Source of the DNA: Owenia fusiformis
Lineage: Eukaryota; Annelida; Polychaeta; Sabellida; Oweniidae
Reading direction: 5' to 3'
Assembly: GCA_903813345.2 (NCBI GenBank)
Contig: CAIIXF020000008.1
Coordinates: 21,064,822-21,128,821, forward strand
DNA length: 64,000 bases
The notes beneath the pieces are model-generated. The model did no database searches, was not told the DNA's origin, and saw only the letters and a program-made list of their open reading frames with translations. Position numbers and translations under genes: made by a program. Below are positions 39,105-53,200 of this stretch, in pieces. Numbering within the stretch: the first letter of the stretch is position 1; every line of letters begins with the position of its first letter.

Positions 39105-39195
39105 AACAAGGCATTAACATGCAAAATGTCACTAACTGCCATTTGTTACAGACGCCAACCGCTGAACACTGTCTACAAAACCTCCACATAAAAAT
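39105..39195 (+). mobile_element. MITE-like element, GGTGGTGACATA family, copy 5 (3' truncated)
   Basis: The head (ACAAGGCATTAACATGCAAA, then CATTTGTTACAGACGCCAAC) is typical; the tail hairpin is missing. Confidence 0.65.
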
Positions 39196-39875
39196 GGACT
39201 TGTTTTTATCCCTTTCCAACAACAAAGGTATGTTCTTGTAAGCATCCATATTTAGCACAGCACAATATGACAAATAATTTCAAAAACATTGAAATTACAT
39301 TTAGACCTACTAAGTATTACAGTAGATGCCATTTCGTACCTGCTGTTGTGAAGTACATACCAAATTTTGAAAATCCTGAGTGCAACACAGGAATATGAAC
39401 AGTATACTAACGCCATGTTATATTCAACATGTTATATTTTCTATCTTGGAAAAGATGCAATATCAAAGGAGCGCCGTCTCTTTGAAATCACATAGAAAGA
39501 ATTTACGATCTCTATTTAATTAGGAGAGATTCTATACTATCAACCACAAACATGTGATTTTACTTCAGGACATTTGACCATTTTAGTTCCTTTAAACGTT
39601 CATTTCGGATGTGATAAGAGGTTGCATCCAGGTAAGGAAGACAATACATGTTGCCAGGGTAACCTGACTTTTGATGCAAGCCTGGCGACTTTTAGGTACA
39701 GATTTCTTGAGCAATCCTATATTTGGGAACTTAATTATCACGATTGTTCATTTCTTCAGATCTTCTCAATATTACCAGATCAAACAGGACACAGCTCTGT
39801 TTAGTCAGATCAGAGGAGCTGTTCATATTTCTTATTGCAACGTATCTTGAGTTATTGTTTGATATGTTGATTTGG

Positions 39876-40440
39876 GAGTGTCATTTCTTGAGTTGGAGTG
39901 TCACATCTCATGTAAGAGTGTCACACCTCATGTTAGAGTGTCACATCTCACGTTAGTGTGTCAAATCTCATGTAAGATTGTCACATCTCATGTTAGAGTG
40001 TCACATCTCATGTTAGAGTGTTACATCTCGTGTTAGAGTGTCACAGCTCATGTAAGAGTGTCACATCTTATGTTAGAGTGTCACATCTCATGTTAGAGTG
40101 TTACATCTCACGTTAGAGTGTCACATCTCATGTTAGAGTGTCACATCTCATGTTAGAGTGTCACATCTCATGTAAGAGTGTCACATCTCATGTAAGAGTG
40201 TCACCTTCAGATATCTTGTTGAGTGTCTCATTTCACTCAGAATGTCACAGTTCATGTTGGAGTGTACAATCACACTTTGGAGTGTTACCCCTCATTTAGG
40301 AGTGTCATATTTCACCCTAGTGTGACATTATCCCCACATGATGTATTTTCACCTTCAGGAGTGTCATGATACACAATGGAGTGTCAAACAGATGTTTTAG
40401 TTTGTAGTATCTCATTTCCGATTGGAGTGTCATGAATCGC
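39876..40440. repeat. 20-bp tandem array with decayed right flank
   Basis: About 16 near-perfect units of GAGTGTCACATCTCATGTTA run to 40205. Degenerate units (GAGTGT...CAT words) then continue to about 40440. Homogeneous on the left and decayed on the right, as expected from unequal exchange acting on part of the array. Small ORFs here are artefacts. Confidence 0.9.
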
Positions 40441-40683
40441 CCTGGTTACTTGTTTTAGAACCTGGAGATAGAAGATGAATATATAACCACATTCACAAAA
40501 CTTATATCAGTTACACATTATTTGTATTGAGTCCCAACTGAACCATTATTGATCAATTGACAATATCAATTCTAAATGTGTTTCATTTTTTCTTGCCGTA
40601 TTGATCCATAGTGCTTTGAAAGTAACTGCCACATAATAAATAAGGTAAATCAATATCATGAAATTTCCAAGTAGGAAGCTGAT

Positions 40684-40788
40684 TATTAGCCTTGCCCAAG
40701 ACGGTATTTTTTACGAATCTGATCTTGAATTGGTGGTCATAATAGAAATCAAGATAAGTAAAAGAGACCGACTTGGGCAAGGCTAGAA
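40684..40788. repeat. Inverted repeat with about 40-bp arms
   Basis: AGCCTTGCCCAAG (40688-40700) and CTTGGGCAAGGCT (40772-40784) are perfect inverses, and pairing extends inward through the TTTTTAC/GTAAAA blocks. A likely small foldback MITE. Confidence 0.7.
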
Positions 40789-41255
40789 GCTGATGTCAGA
40801 TTAGCATTTGACATCATCACCTTGTTATATACAAGGCATCACCTAATAGAAGTTTTGCATGAGTTAAATGGAAATGTGCAAGGAATGATCTGAAAGCAAT
40901 TTTCCATTACTAATGGAAATAGACAAGGTATAATCTGATAGTAATATTCCATTAGTAATGGGAATCCTAGCTTTGAGAACGACAAATTCATGAATTCCAT
41001 AATTCTACAATCTAACATGTACAATCTTATGTTTAATTTGACAATATGCATTTTAATGCAACTTATGAATAATACGCTTAATGATGTACAACCTGAGCTA
41101 TCATGTCTGAGACATTAGTTCTTACATTTAATAAAAGTTTATATCATTCAAAAAAGCTGTCAAACTTATTGTATATTATTCCTTTTTTCAATTTTTAAGA
41201 TATTAGTTAAGTGCAGCCATATTGGCCAATCCAAAGTTCTAGCAAAAATCCCCTC

Positions 41256-44200
41256 TTAAAACAGTGGATGCTCTATATATTCACCTTGTAAGCTATAGCC
41301 ATATGCAGCATAAGCAGCTTCTTTTGCTGCTTGTTTCCCTGCAATCTCAGCAGCTGATATGGCTTTACGTAAACTGCCTCTCCCTCTAGGTCGACGTCCC
41401 CCTCCAGTTGGAGTTTTCTTGCCACGGCCCCTTGCTAAACCCCCTCGCTTGGTGGGTGGTGGTGTACTGCTTGTGTCACCTATTGCAAAAAAATAGTTCT
41501 TTTACATACATGAGAGCGAGAGGACACATCTCTACACAAACATGACAATGCTAAACAGGACAATGACAGTATAGCACTTTCCAAGAATCTAATGACCAAC
41601 AAAGGAGAGTATATTTCAATACAGAAGAGGCAGATTAATATTAGATTATATAAATTATTGGACTTAAACGAACTCTTTCACTAAAATTCCATGAATTGAC
41701 CCCTCTTCAGCCATTCATTAATTTATCCTTAAATTGTACAGTTCAATTGTACAGGCAACTCGACAATTTAAGAGTGAGTACAAAATGTATACCTGTGAAG
41801 GCAGCTTGGTCATCAACAATTAGCATTCCATCATTACTATCCTCATCTCCTACTAAACTAAAGCTGGCATGCTCACCACCCAATGACTTCTGGAATACAA
41901 AAGTGACACATTCAATACAATTACGTAACATGAACAGTAAGTAATTCATCATTTCTGTCCTCATCTCCTAAACTAAAGCTGGCATGCTCACCACCCAATG
42001 ACTTCTGGAATACAAAAGTGACACATTCAATACAATTACGTAACATGAACAGTAAGTAATTCATCATTTCTGTCCTCATCTCCTAAACTAAAGCTGGCAT
42101 GCTCACCACCCAATGACTTCTGGAATACAGAAAGTGACACATTCAATACAATTACGTAACATGAACAGTAAGTAATTCATCATTTCTGTCTCATCTAGGC
42201 CCAAAGTATTCATCATTTCTGTCTCATCTAGGCCCAAAGTATTCATCATTTCTGTCTCATCTAGGCCCAAAGTATTCATCATTTCTGTCTCATCTCCTAA
42301 ACTAAAGCTAGCATGCTCACCACCTAATGACTTCTGGAATACAAAAAGTAACACATTCAATACAATTATGTAACATGAACAGTAAGTAATTCATCATTTC
42401 TGTCCTCATCTAGGCCCAAAGTATTCATCATTTCTGTCTCATCTAGGCCCAAAGTATTCATCATTTCTGTCTCATCTAGGCCCAAAGTATTCATCATTTC
42501 TGTCTCATCTAGGCCCAAAGTATTCATCATTTCTGTCTCATCTCCTAAACTAAAGCTAGCATGCTCACCACCTAATGACTTCTGGAATACAAAATGTAAC
42601 ACATTCAATACAATTATGTAACATGAACAGTAAGTAATTCATCATCTAGGGACACAGTATTCATCATTTCTGTCTCATCTAGGCCCAAAGTATTCATCAT
42701 TTCTGTCTCATCTAGGCCCAAAGTATTCATCATTTCTGTCTCATCTAGGCCCACAGTATTCATCATTTCTATCTCATCTTGGCCCACATTCTCCACTCAC
42801 AGACATTTGAAATGCATAATGACACATTTAATACAGTTGGTGATACACCCTTTAACATCATCTAATTCAATAAAACAACAAAATGACTCTGAAATACTCA
42901 CCACACTCTGAGGACTGGCTGCAGCTGAGCTTGACTCATAGTTAAAGATGGATGGTTCCCCCTGAGAGGATAAGGTAGTGTTAGAGGCACTGTTGGCTAT
43001 AGCAGTCTCCTCAGTTGGTTGTTTCCTCTTACGTCCTGGCTTGTTCTTTGGTAGTAATACACCAGATTTCTTCAAGCAAACAAACTGTTTTAGGGCGCAA
43101 TTCATAAGAATTCTAGACATATTGGTCAAGCTGAGTTACAGACTGTCATGTTAAAGTTGAACATCATTAAGGAATAGAACGTATAACATAATGCAAAATG
43201 TCACCACCTGTCATTTGTTACAGATGCCAAACACTGAACACAAACTGCTGAATTCTAAACACCATCCACAAAAAGATGGAGTATAGAGCAATTATGTCAC
43301 CAGTTGTGGTGGTGAATAATAAAGTGATAATATAAAATTGTCTTGTTCTCCTTTTGTTGCAATACTTAATATTTGATCAGTGTCACAATGTACCTTATTC
43401 AACAGAAATAGTAGTACTGGAAATCTGATTTCTTTAAAGATCGTTACCTTTGCATGATATTGCTCTCGTTTACGCATACGATCTTTCGCTTTTAATTGTT
43501 CCTCTTTCTGCTTCCGATCAGCATCTTTCTGTTTCACTAAATAAAATAAAACAAAAATTCAAATAATATAATTAATTTCATCCAATATTTTATTTTGAGA
43601 AAATTACCAGGTATAATTCATTTGATTAGAAAGGTATCAGATTAAAACTATCTTGTTTACAAAATAGAGCTTTAACAACCCATCCACTAAAGTAAGGGAC
43701 TATGTTTAGAATTAAGAAACAAAATTTCTTGTGAGACAATGCCATACCTTTTGTTGTGAGTTCCTCCTCTTCCAACAGTAGGGAAACCACCTCCTTTGCC
43801 TTGAGAACATCTGGCTTGAAATTCTCTCCACTGATTACCATACGCTGGATCTACATAAGAAAATGAACTTGAGTAATTCTACCTATAGCCTATTATAGCT
43901 AAAAGCACAGAACATCCTTGTTTGCATTCTTCCATGATAAAACAATATAAAGTTGAACATATGCCATTAACTAAACATTTACCTCACTCTTCTCCTTAGC
44001 CCTCTCTAAGATCCTCATCTCTATGCTTCCCTTTGTGATGAGCCTGTACACAGTGACCTGCTTCGTCTGCCCGAGTCTGTGGGCCCTGTCCATGGCCTGC
44101 TGGTCAACTGTAGGGTTCCAGTCACTATCATAAAATATCACCTTCAAAAAAGAAAAGAGAATGAGTATAATATAAATATTTATTGGTTCATGAAAATTTG

Positions 44201-47200
44201 ATTTGAAGTTATAATCAGATAAAGTTCATAGATAGTCTTAGTTGTTAGCCCATTTTATGTGAATAAAATTCAGGACTTTTGCATGGTGCATTATGTGAAC
44301 CATTATAAGCATCAAAGGAGATATGCATTCAAAGCTTATAAGGGTGACATAAATTTGAATCTGGATACAGTTCTTCAATGAGTTTAACTCCAGTAAAACC
44401 TGTATAAGTGGAATTCATCTGGTTCCTCAAAAGTATTCCACTTGGATTTTGGGAGGTGTATCACTTACAGAGGTTTATTTTACATTAAAGGCAGAATCAG
44501 ATCTATAGGGGGTGACAAAATTACATGCAACGTGCATAATTGACCTACCAATCTATTCCTTACAATATCAAATACATTATCTCCCAAAAGTTTGACAATA
44601 TGTTATAAATTGGTGAAGTTATGAATGATTCAAAGTGCAAAAATGGGTGAAAATGTTTAAATTCTCCCAAATAATAAGAATGGTAACCATTCTTATAGAA
44701 AAATAATACATTATTGTAAAAATCTTTCGTTTTCCTTAAATAAAGTATGCACTTTTGTGATTTTTAGAAAATAGACATGACAAGGAATGACATGAGCCAA
44801 AAATATTCTAAAATTGAAACAATTTTTTGTTTAGCCTGCTCGCTATCTCTGATTCTCTCTTTAAGTTCATGGGTAGCAGGATTTTAAATGGAGTTCAACT
44901 TATGGAGGTGTTCCACTTTCAGTGGTGTTCCACCTTCAGAGGTGTTCCACTTGGTAGGCTTTACTATGCAGTACTTACAGTGTCCGCAGCAGTGAGGTTG
45001 ATCCCCAGTCCCCCAGCACGTGTACTAAGCAGGAACACAAATATGTCACTCTTGGTCTGGAAGTCCTCTACCATGTCACGCCTATCTGAAATCTTAGAGG
45101 AGCCATCTAACCGCATGTACTTGTGCTTTCTGTGCCACATATACTCCTGGAATATACAAATACAAAATATGGTATTTATTTTAACAAGGTTTGCTTATAT
45201 TAATTCAACCCTGATGAAGAGTCCTGGATATCATTCTGAAACATGTAAATACAAGGCATTAACATGCAAAATGTCACCACCTGCCATTTGTTACAGATGC
45301 AAACTGCCGAATGCCAAATGTCCATTGAACACTAACAGCCAAACATTAATCGCTGAACATCATCCACAAAAAAGTTGGAGACTCTAACAATTTGACTCTA
45401 ACAGACTTTGTTTAAATGCTAACAATTTGATTAAGATTATTGCACTAGAAAGAGACTAAATCTCTGAATGTACTACTTTGAATTCCACTGAATGAATTCC
45501 AAAGTTGCAAATATTCAAAACTGAAATGAACTGTTATGTCAAAGAGCTGTACCTCTAGCAGATCTATCATCCGGGTCATCTGTGAGTATATAAGCACTCT
45601 ATGTCCCTCTGCCTTGAGTCTTGCAAGTAAACTATCCAGCACTTCAAGCTTCCCTGCATCTCTGATCAGGGTTTCTTTATCTGAAAGAGATATAATAATC
45701 ATACAGTGTTCTAAATTATAAGACTTCATTTACAGTAAAAACACTCTTAAACACCTGTACCAGCGGAAAACTAAGAGACAAGGTACAAATTTGGATAAGG
45801 CTAATACTAACTTCAATTTTAGCATTCTACACAACTTTAATACATCTTCCTCATCAGATTGAAACTTATTTTGTTTGATAATAAAATAAACATTTCTTCC
45901 CTTATAATTTTGATATACAAGTTCCAACAAAAACCTTTTAAACAAACATTATAATAAATTGTAAAATAAGCATACCTGGTATGAGTACATTAGAGAAGCC
46001 ATGTTTGGGATGGATACCATAAAAGCCTCCAGGCTGTGTGGGTGAGAAGTACCAGGAAGACCATCGCACCTGAAAAGCAAATAGAAATATAAGATCAAGT
46101 TATCAAATTAAACTGTGAACAAAATTGAGAGTGTACATTAAAACATTCTGATAGAATGGATGATAAGGAGTATAACAAAGATTTCAGAGGGCCTGGTTAG
46201 AACTAAATTACAAGGCACTAACACGCAAAATGTCACTACCTGCCATTTGTTACAAAAACTGAATGCCCAACTCTATCGCCAATCACTGAACTCCGACCAC
46301 TCCGGTGGTGGTGACATAATGAACGACAGCATTTACCATCTTGACAATAGTTAATCACTGGACATTCTTCAGGCAAGCGTATAGTACATATATTGCACAT
46401 TGCTATAAATACATGTCGTATTAAATGCCTACCTGCTCTGCAATCTCGGTGGAGCCATACATGAGACTATCATGGGCAGACTTAGTACCACACAGATTGT
46501 CACGTTGACGCTCCCACTCTGCCATACGATCATCACAGTACCAACTGATATCCTTGCAGAATGCCTAGAAATAAACACAAACAAGATTATAACATATTAT
46601 GAGGTTATATAATGGTTGATTCCGTATATCGTGTTTATACTCAAGTGAGTATATGATATATTCACGAGTGACTGTAGGAAACGAGTGAATACGAGGGGTG
46701 ATCAATAAGTAATGGACGCTTTTTTACACAGATACTTTTTATGGACCAATACCTTCGATTTTCTTACCAGTGATACATCGTTCAATTATCTATCAACTCT
46801 GAAGATTTGAAAATAAGACATGTAATATATTTTGCTATATCTTTATTTCCATGAAGGAGGTATAGGTACCCCGGGACCGACATTTAAGTCAAACATTCTG
46901 AAGCTATTTTAGCTTGTTTAACATGCAACGCAGTTGAATGCAGGTTGACAAAACAAACCATTGTGGTCATGAATTACCCCATTATGTTATGCCACAGTTG
47001 ATTTTGAATATTTTATCATCACTTTGTGGTATATTCATGCCAATTCATTCTACAGGGCCCTCTACATAGGTTCCATCAAGTGCTACATGTACACAATTCC
47101 TCATCCTCTAACTCAAGATTGTGAGACAAGGCTGAATCCATTTTCTGACATGGTAGCAAGATGCAGTTGTACGGGTTGTTTTATTTCATCAATGTCAATA

Positions 47201-50200
47201 AATCTACGTCCCTTCTGTATAGAAATAAGTACTATAAGAATAAATAAGTCACATGTGGGCAGATCTGGACAAAATGGTGCATTGGCCAAGGGCTCAATTT
47301 TGAGGTCCAGGGATATTGTTTTCTGAACATTTTGAGATCTGTGGGCAGGTGCATTGTCCATATGGAGTAGGGTGTTCCCTTCTCCCACCAACTCATTCTT
47401 CCACAATGCTTCCTCAAATTCCTGCAAACCCCGACCATACAACACTGACATCACAATACTTAATGTTTGTGTGTTACCCGTCAGCAAAATATTTCAAACA
47501 ACACAACACTTGTTGCTTGTAAAAAAAGTTCAAATCTAACTGAAATTTGCCAAACTGGCAAAAAACTGAAAATGTGACATAAATGTCGGTCCCGGGGTAC
47601 CTGTACCCCCTTCACGGAAATAAGGATATATCAACATGTATTATATATTTTGTCTTCAAATCTTAAGATTTGATAGATAATTGAATGATGTATCACTGGT
47701 AGGAAAATCAAAGGGATTGGTCAATAAAAAGTATCTGTGTAAAAAAGCGTCCATTACTTATTGATCACCCCTCGTATATCATATACTCACGAGAGTATAA
47801 CGATATACAGAATCAACCATTATATGATCTTATTATCCCAACCTCATATTTAATCAATAAAAGGTTAATCTAAATTCAGCAGTTGTATATCAAGTCAAAG
47901 AGTCGTATACGCTGCCCAGGAGTTGTATACGCTATCCAGGAGTTGTATATCGTTCTCAAGAGTTGTATACGATGAGTGTTGGTTTTATATTGCAGTTATA
48001 CAATGCTATTATACAATCATATAAAGCACTTAGGGTGGGATAAATTCGTATATATCATGTCAGTCTCTCCAACATTTGGGTCATAATGTACCATCCAATA
48101 TCCTTAAAAGATTAGGACAAAGCCTTCATAATGTATCTCTATTTTCAATCCCGTCAGTGTCAGACGGAACAAAGTATAATTTAGGGTAACTGGTCAACTG
48201 GTCCCCAAGACAACTCGTTCTCAAGTCAACTGGTCCCCACCTTTGTTTTATTTTAAATCAAGTATTGAACTGGAAATGGGTAGAGATATACATTATAATT
48301 GCTCCATATTGTTTAGAATAGTTTGAAGAATGTAAAAGAGTTTTGGCAAGAATTTTTCTGTTACCACATTCAGTGAATAAACTATGACTAAATCTATGAC
48401 TAAAATGACTAACCTTAGGTATAGTATAGTAGAGGAATGCTGGTATATATGTTGGCATGAGATCTAGTACTTTAGGAGATCGAGGTGTATGTACATGTTC
48501 AGGGACTAGGGGATTCTCATCTTGGTTGGCACCAGGATTTGAAGCTTTCTGAAAGACATAATATATTTGGAATACTGAGTGGATGCACTTTATTCATTAT
48601 ATTTATCATCCAACGACAGAATATCTATAAAATACAAGAACACAAATGTGTACAATATGTCCCCACCTATGGGTGATCCTGTCAAATGGTTATCCTAAAA
48701 ATGAGTAGACAAGACTTTACCGACACAATTCGAGGACGGAGAATCCAAAATGGGCACCTTAAAATTTACCAAGAATGCCAAAAAATTAGTCAGTTCTAGA
48801 TTTTCATACTAAGAACCACCCCTGAAAATTTGAAATTGATCCGTCACACAGTTAACCAGAAAACATGTAAACAAGACTTTACAGACAAGATTTGAGGACA
48901 GAAAATCCAAAATGGCTGCCTTGACATTTATCCAGAATGCCAAAAACTAATCTGTTCTAGATTTTCATACTAAGAATCATCCCTGAAAATTTGAAATTGA
49001 TCTACCAAACAGTTCACCTGGAAATGTGTAGACAAGACTTTACGGACAAGATTTTAGGACAGAAAATCCAAAATGGCTGCCTTGACATTTACCAAGAATG
49101 CCCAAAAACTAATCAGTTCTAGATTTTCATACTAAGAATCATCCCTGAAAATTTGAAATTGATCTACCAAACGGTTCACCTGAAAACGTGTAGACAAGAC
49201 TTTACGGGCAAGATTTTAAAACGGAAAATCCAAAATGCTGCCTTGACATTTATCCAGAATGCCGTAAAAATAATCAGATCTAGATTTTCATACTGAGAAT
49301 CATCCTTGAAAATTTGAAATGGATCTACCAAATGGTTCATCTGAAAATGCGTAGACAAGACTTTACAGACAAGATTTTAGGACGGAAAATCCAAAATGGC
49401 TGCCTTGACATTTACCCAGAATGCCCAAAAACTAATCAGATCTAGATTCTCATACTAAGAATCATCCCTGAAAATTTGAAATTGATCTACCAAACGGTTC
49501 ACCTGAAAATGAGTAGACAAGACTTTACAGACAAGATTTTAGGACGGAAAAATCCAAAATGGCCGACAATAAAAAAGTGATTATGAGTTTTTGCTGAAAT
49601 CTTTTTTCAAAATTATCACATATAACTACTGTTAACAATAACATAAGCTTTTACAACAAAGTACACCTGAAATTATTTATAAAGCTACTAAAAAGTTAAA
49701 GTATGAAAACTGAAAAACACCATTCAATATGATACAAAGTATTATCGTGCGCTAACTTTTCTTAAAACATTCAAAATGGCTGACATGACTGAGCTAACAG
49801 GTCCAAAACCTAATCAGATCTAGAATGAAGTGAGCTGAACAAGATGTTAAAGTTTTAAAAGCAACTGTGAAGCCGTTTTTCTTGAAGTTTGCAGACAAGG
49901 ATTTTAGCATTTGACTTCAAAATGGCCGACAGGAAGTAGGTATCGAGTTAATTTTTTTTCATCCACATCTGTATGCACTCATAAGTTATCCCTGAAAATT
50001 TGAAGGTGATATCTGTAGCGGTTTTGGAGAAAACTGCCGGACGTACGGACGGACAGACAGACGGACGCGCCTAGGCCGACAATATGGCCCCACACTATGT
50101 GGTGGGGACATAACAAAATTGATGTCCATACTATCTAATATTTACTCAAATGGACAATATTTGTGAAATCTATAAGTGAGTGAAACTTTCTTTAAGGATT

Positions 50201-53200
50201 CCTATTATAATGGGTTTGCTGTACAAGCACAGGCAAAAATGAAACAAAATGTACAAGTATATCCACAACACATGTACATAAAGTGCCATTTTGGAAACAT
50301 ACAGAAAATTCTGATAATTACTTACTTTGAGGGGTGAAGTTGGCACTTTCTTGGTAGGAGAAGTAGGTGGTTTTCCCACGCTACCGCGGGTTGAAAACCT
50401 CCTAGATCTAATCTTCCGGTGGCCCAGGGTCTCTGGGTGATACTGAAGAGTGTGACTGCAATGGGTGTACAGGCTAGACTGGTGGCTTGTAAATATATGA
50501 CACTGGAGATTCTTTGAAGTGGATACATTTGTGTAATGTGTAGTAGATATTGGCTCAAGCAGGAATGATCTGCGTTCTAAATATCTGAAACATTCCAAAA
50601 ATTTATAGCATAAATAAATGATAATATCATGTACATGCAATCATATTAATTCAAACATTCTATAGGTTTTGTATGTATTGAATGCATGAACATGAATGCA
50701 TTTTTAGCATTTAGAATTGCATGCAACATATTAATTCATTTACATAAATACTCAAATTAAAAATTATCAGTTACAGGGTGATCCAGTTTATGGAACATCT
50801 GTTCCAAGTTTCAAGAAGATTGGTCCATTAGTATTCAAATGGCAACTTCTGGATCACCCTGTATAATTTAATAATAGCTGACTATCTGCCATACATATTG
50901 AGTACATAAAATACCTGATCTGTTTGAGTGGCTGAGCTGCCCATGTTGCCATGTGCTGTATGGTGTATGCCTCCTTCAACCAGAGAAATACAGCCAACCA
51001 CCTAGTCAGCAGACCCCCATGCATCATATGGTACAATTCCTGGGCCGACATATTGATGAAACGTGTAAATGAGAAGCAACTTTCCACTCTGTTATTGGTC
51101 TCATCTATAACAAAAACAACAGAACATCAACAACAATTGTATGTACACAGTTCATGTTGATTTTTGCTGTGTTTTGAATTTAAGTCATGATTGTATTGTT
51201 ACAAGGATGTCCCTATCCTGCAGTATATCATTCTCCCTGTATAAATATGTATTTTGAAGTATATCCAGATCAATGTCAGTTTTCACATTATCTGCCCTGC
51301 GTGAACAGTCTTTATCACGTCACATTCTCTCTCATAACATACACAAGGAATTAACCTTCAAAATGTCACCACCTGGCATTTGTTACAGACACCAACATCT
51401 GAATATTGTTACAGATGCTGAACACCAAATGCCAAATACAGCCCACAAAAAAGTTGGAGAATATAACAAAATGTCACAATTTCTGATGGTGACATAAAAA
51501 TGAAGTTTTCGCAACATGAGAGGGAATGAGCTATGTTTTACACACAGATTATCATTCCATAATGAGGCAATTACAAACCTGTGATTAGTATAGAAACATA
51601 CCTGTATCTGACTGTGTGTTGAGACTCTCATGTATATGTTGAGGATTATGGATGTAAAACATATTGTACAAGATCCTTTGTTTGCTTGGAAGACTGGTCT
51701 CAATGATCCCTACAATCATAGAAACATCAATTCAGTGCTAAACTCCTAATTTTAATTTTGGTCAAACTATGTCATGTTTTGACACAGTGTCAACAAAACA
51801 AGGAGAGGTTTGAGGTTCAGAAAAATATAGTCCTGTTGCATGTATTTTATATCAAATCATTTGACTAAATTTTGAACATTTAAGCATAAAAAAGATTTAT
51901 TCATCATTATTATGATGACCACGTTTTATGAAACACATTTTGAAAATAAGCTCACCATCTCTGTAAATAAGCTTCGGGAATGTGTAAGGGTTTATTCTCA
52001 TAGTGTATGATGGGGTCCTGATGTCTCGTCTTTCAAATAGCTCTGGGTGGTTACACACCTATAATTAACAATGGTACATCATGCAATGACACAAGCCCTG
52101 CTAGCCTCATTTGGGATTTACACATACAGTAGAATTTTTATGTAAATTAATTTAATAAATGATTATGTTTAGAAAAACGTATGGGATGAAAATTGCTTAA
52201 GTTACGAAAGTACGATTATGCTAAAGTTTGACAAGGTTAAACATGATCATCAAGGTATGTGAATCAAGAGTTGAAGACAGGTATATAGTCTTACATTATA
52301 ACATAACTGTCAAAGTATGAACATGTACATGTAACTAAAGAGTTGCAGACAGGTAAGAAGTCTTGCATCAAGCTACTTGGTCACACCCCATTCTCCATCG
52401 TATATATCAGGAGAATAGGATACCCAAGCCAAATTGGATCATTTTTGGAACACATGACTAGAGAGCAGGCTAGTTTAATGAATTTAGTACCTTCCTGAAT
52501 TGCATGACGAGGTTCATGAGACTACTAGTGGAGGTAGAGCTAGAGGCAGATTGGATCAACTCCTCAATGGAGATCTTGTTCTTTATTCCTTGGTACAGCA
52601 TCTTCTGTCTGGTAGTCAGTGGACAATACACAAGGATCTCTATCTTTCCCAGCAGTTCGTTCTCAACATCTTTCTTCACCCGACGTAACATAAATGGCTT
52701 GAGAATCATGTGAAGTCTTGAGAGTTGGGCTGAAATATTTAGTTGTCAGAGTTTACATTACATGAATGTTAAGAAATTTACATTCACACGCATATCATGG
52801 TCAAATGTGATTCATATTGACGTTTTCTATTCAGGATTGAATCTTTCATGATGAGAAATCCTTGCTTAATCTCAGAGATTGGTTGCAAGTTTTTCAGAAG
52901 ACTCAATCAAGTATATCTTTTTAGGGGATGGGTTAAAATATTAATGTTCTTTTCTTCAAGAAACTAATTTAACCAGAGCCCAGACTCCAACCAAGAAGGT
53001 TTGTTAAACAATAAAAAATAAATTACATGATTGAAAGCTTTTTTGATAACATAACTTTTTACCCCTGTCTAATGCAACATAATGTAAGAGTGAAACACTA
53101 CTCAGCTACCTAACACAGTCACTAAACTCTCTCACCTTCGTCAAATCCTGACTGTTTCTCAGCATGGTTTTCAATGTCTTTAGAGAACCATTCGTTGAAC

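Noticed and set aside
42103-42796. Separate small genes encoding [11 protein letters not shown] repeats
   Set aside because: They are exon copies and minisatellite within INO80 introns. Their apparent starts lie in intron sequence before the acceptors.
47113-47487. Independent host gene
   Set aside because: It is a fragment of mariner transposase lying between the element's TIRs.
50170-50640. 156-codon single ORF as a gene of its own
   Set aside because: Its central part is INO80 exon 50326-50584; the ends are intron read-through past clear splice sites.
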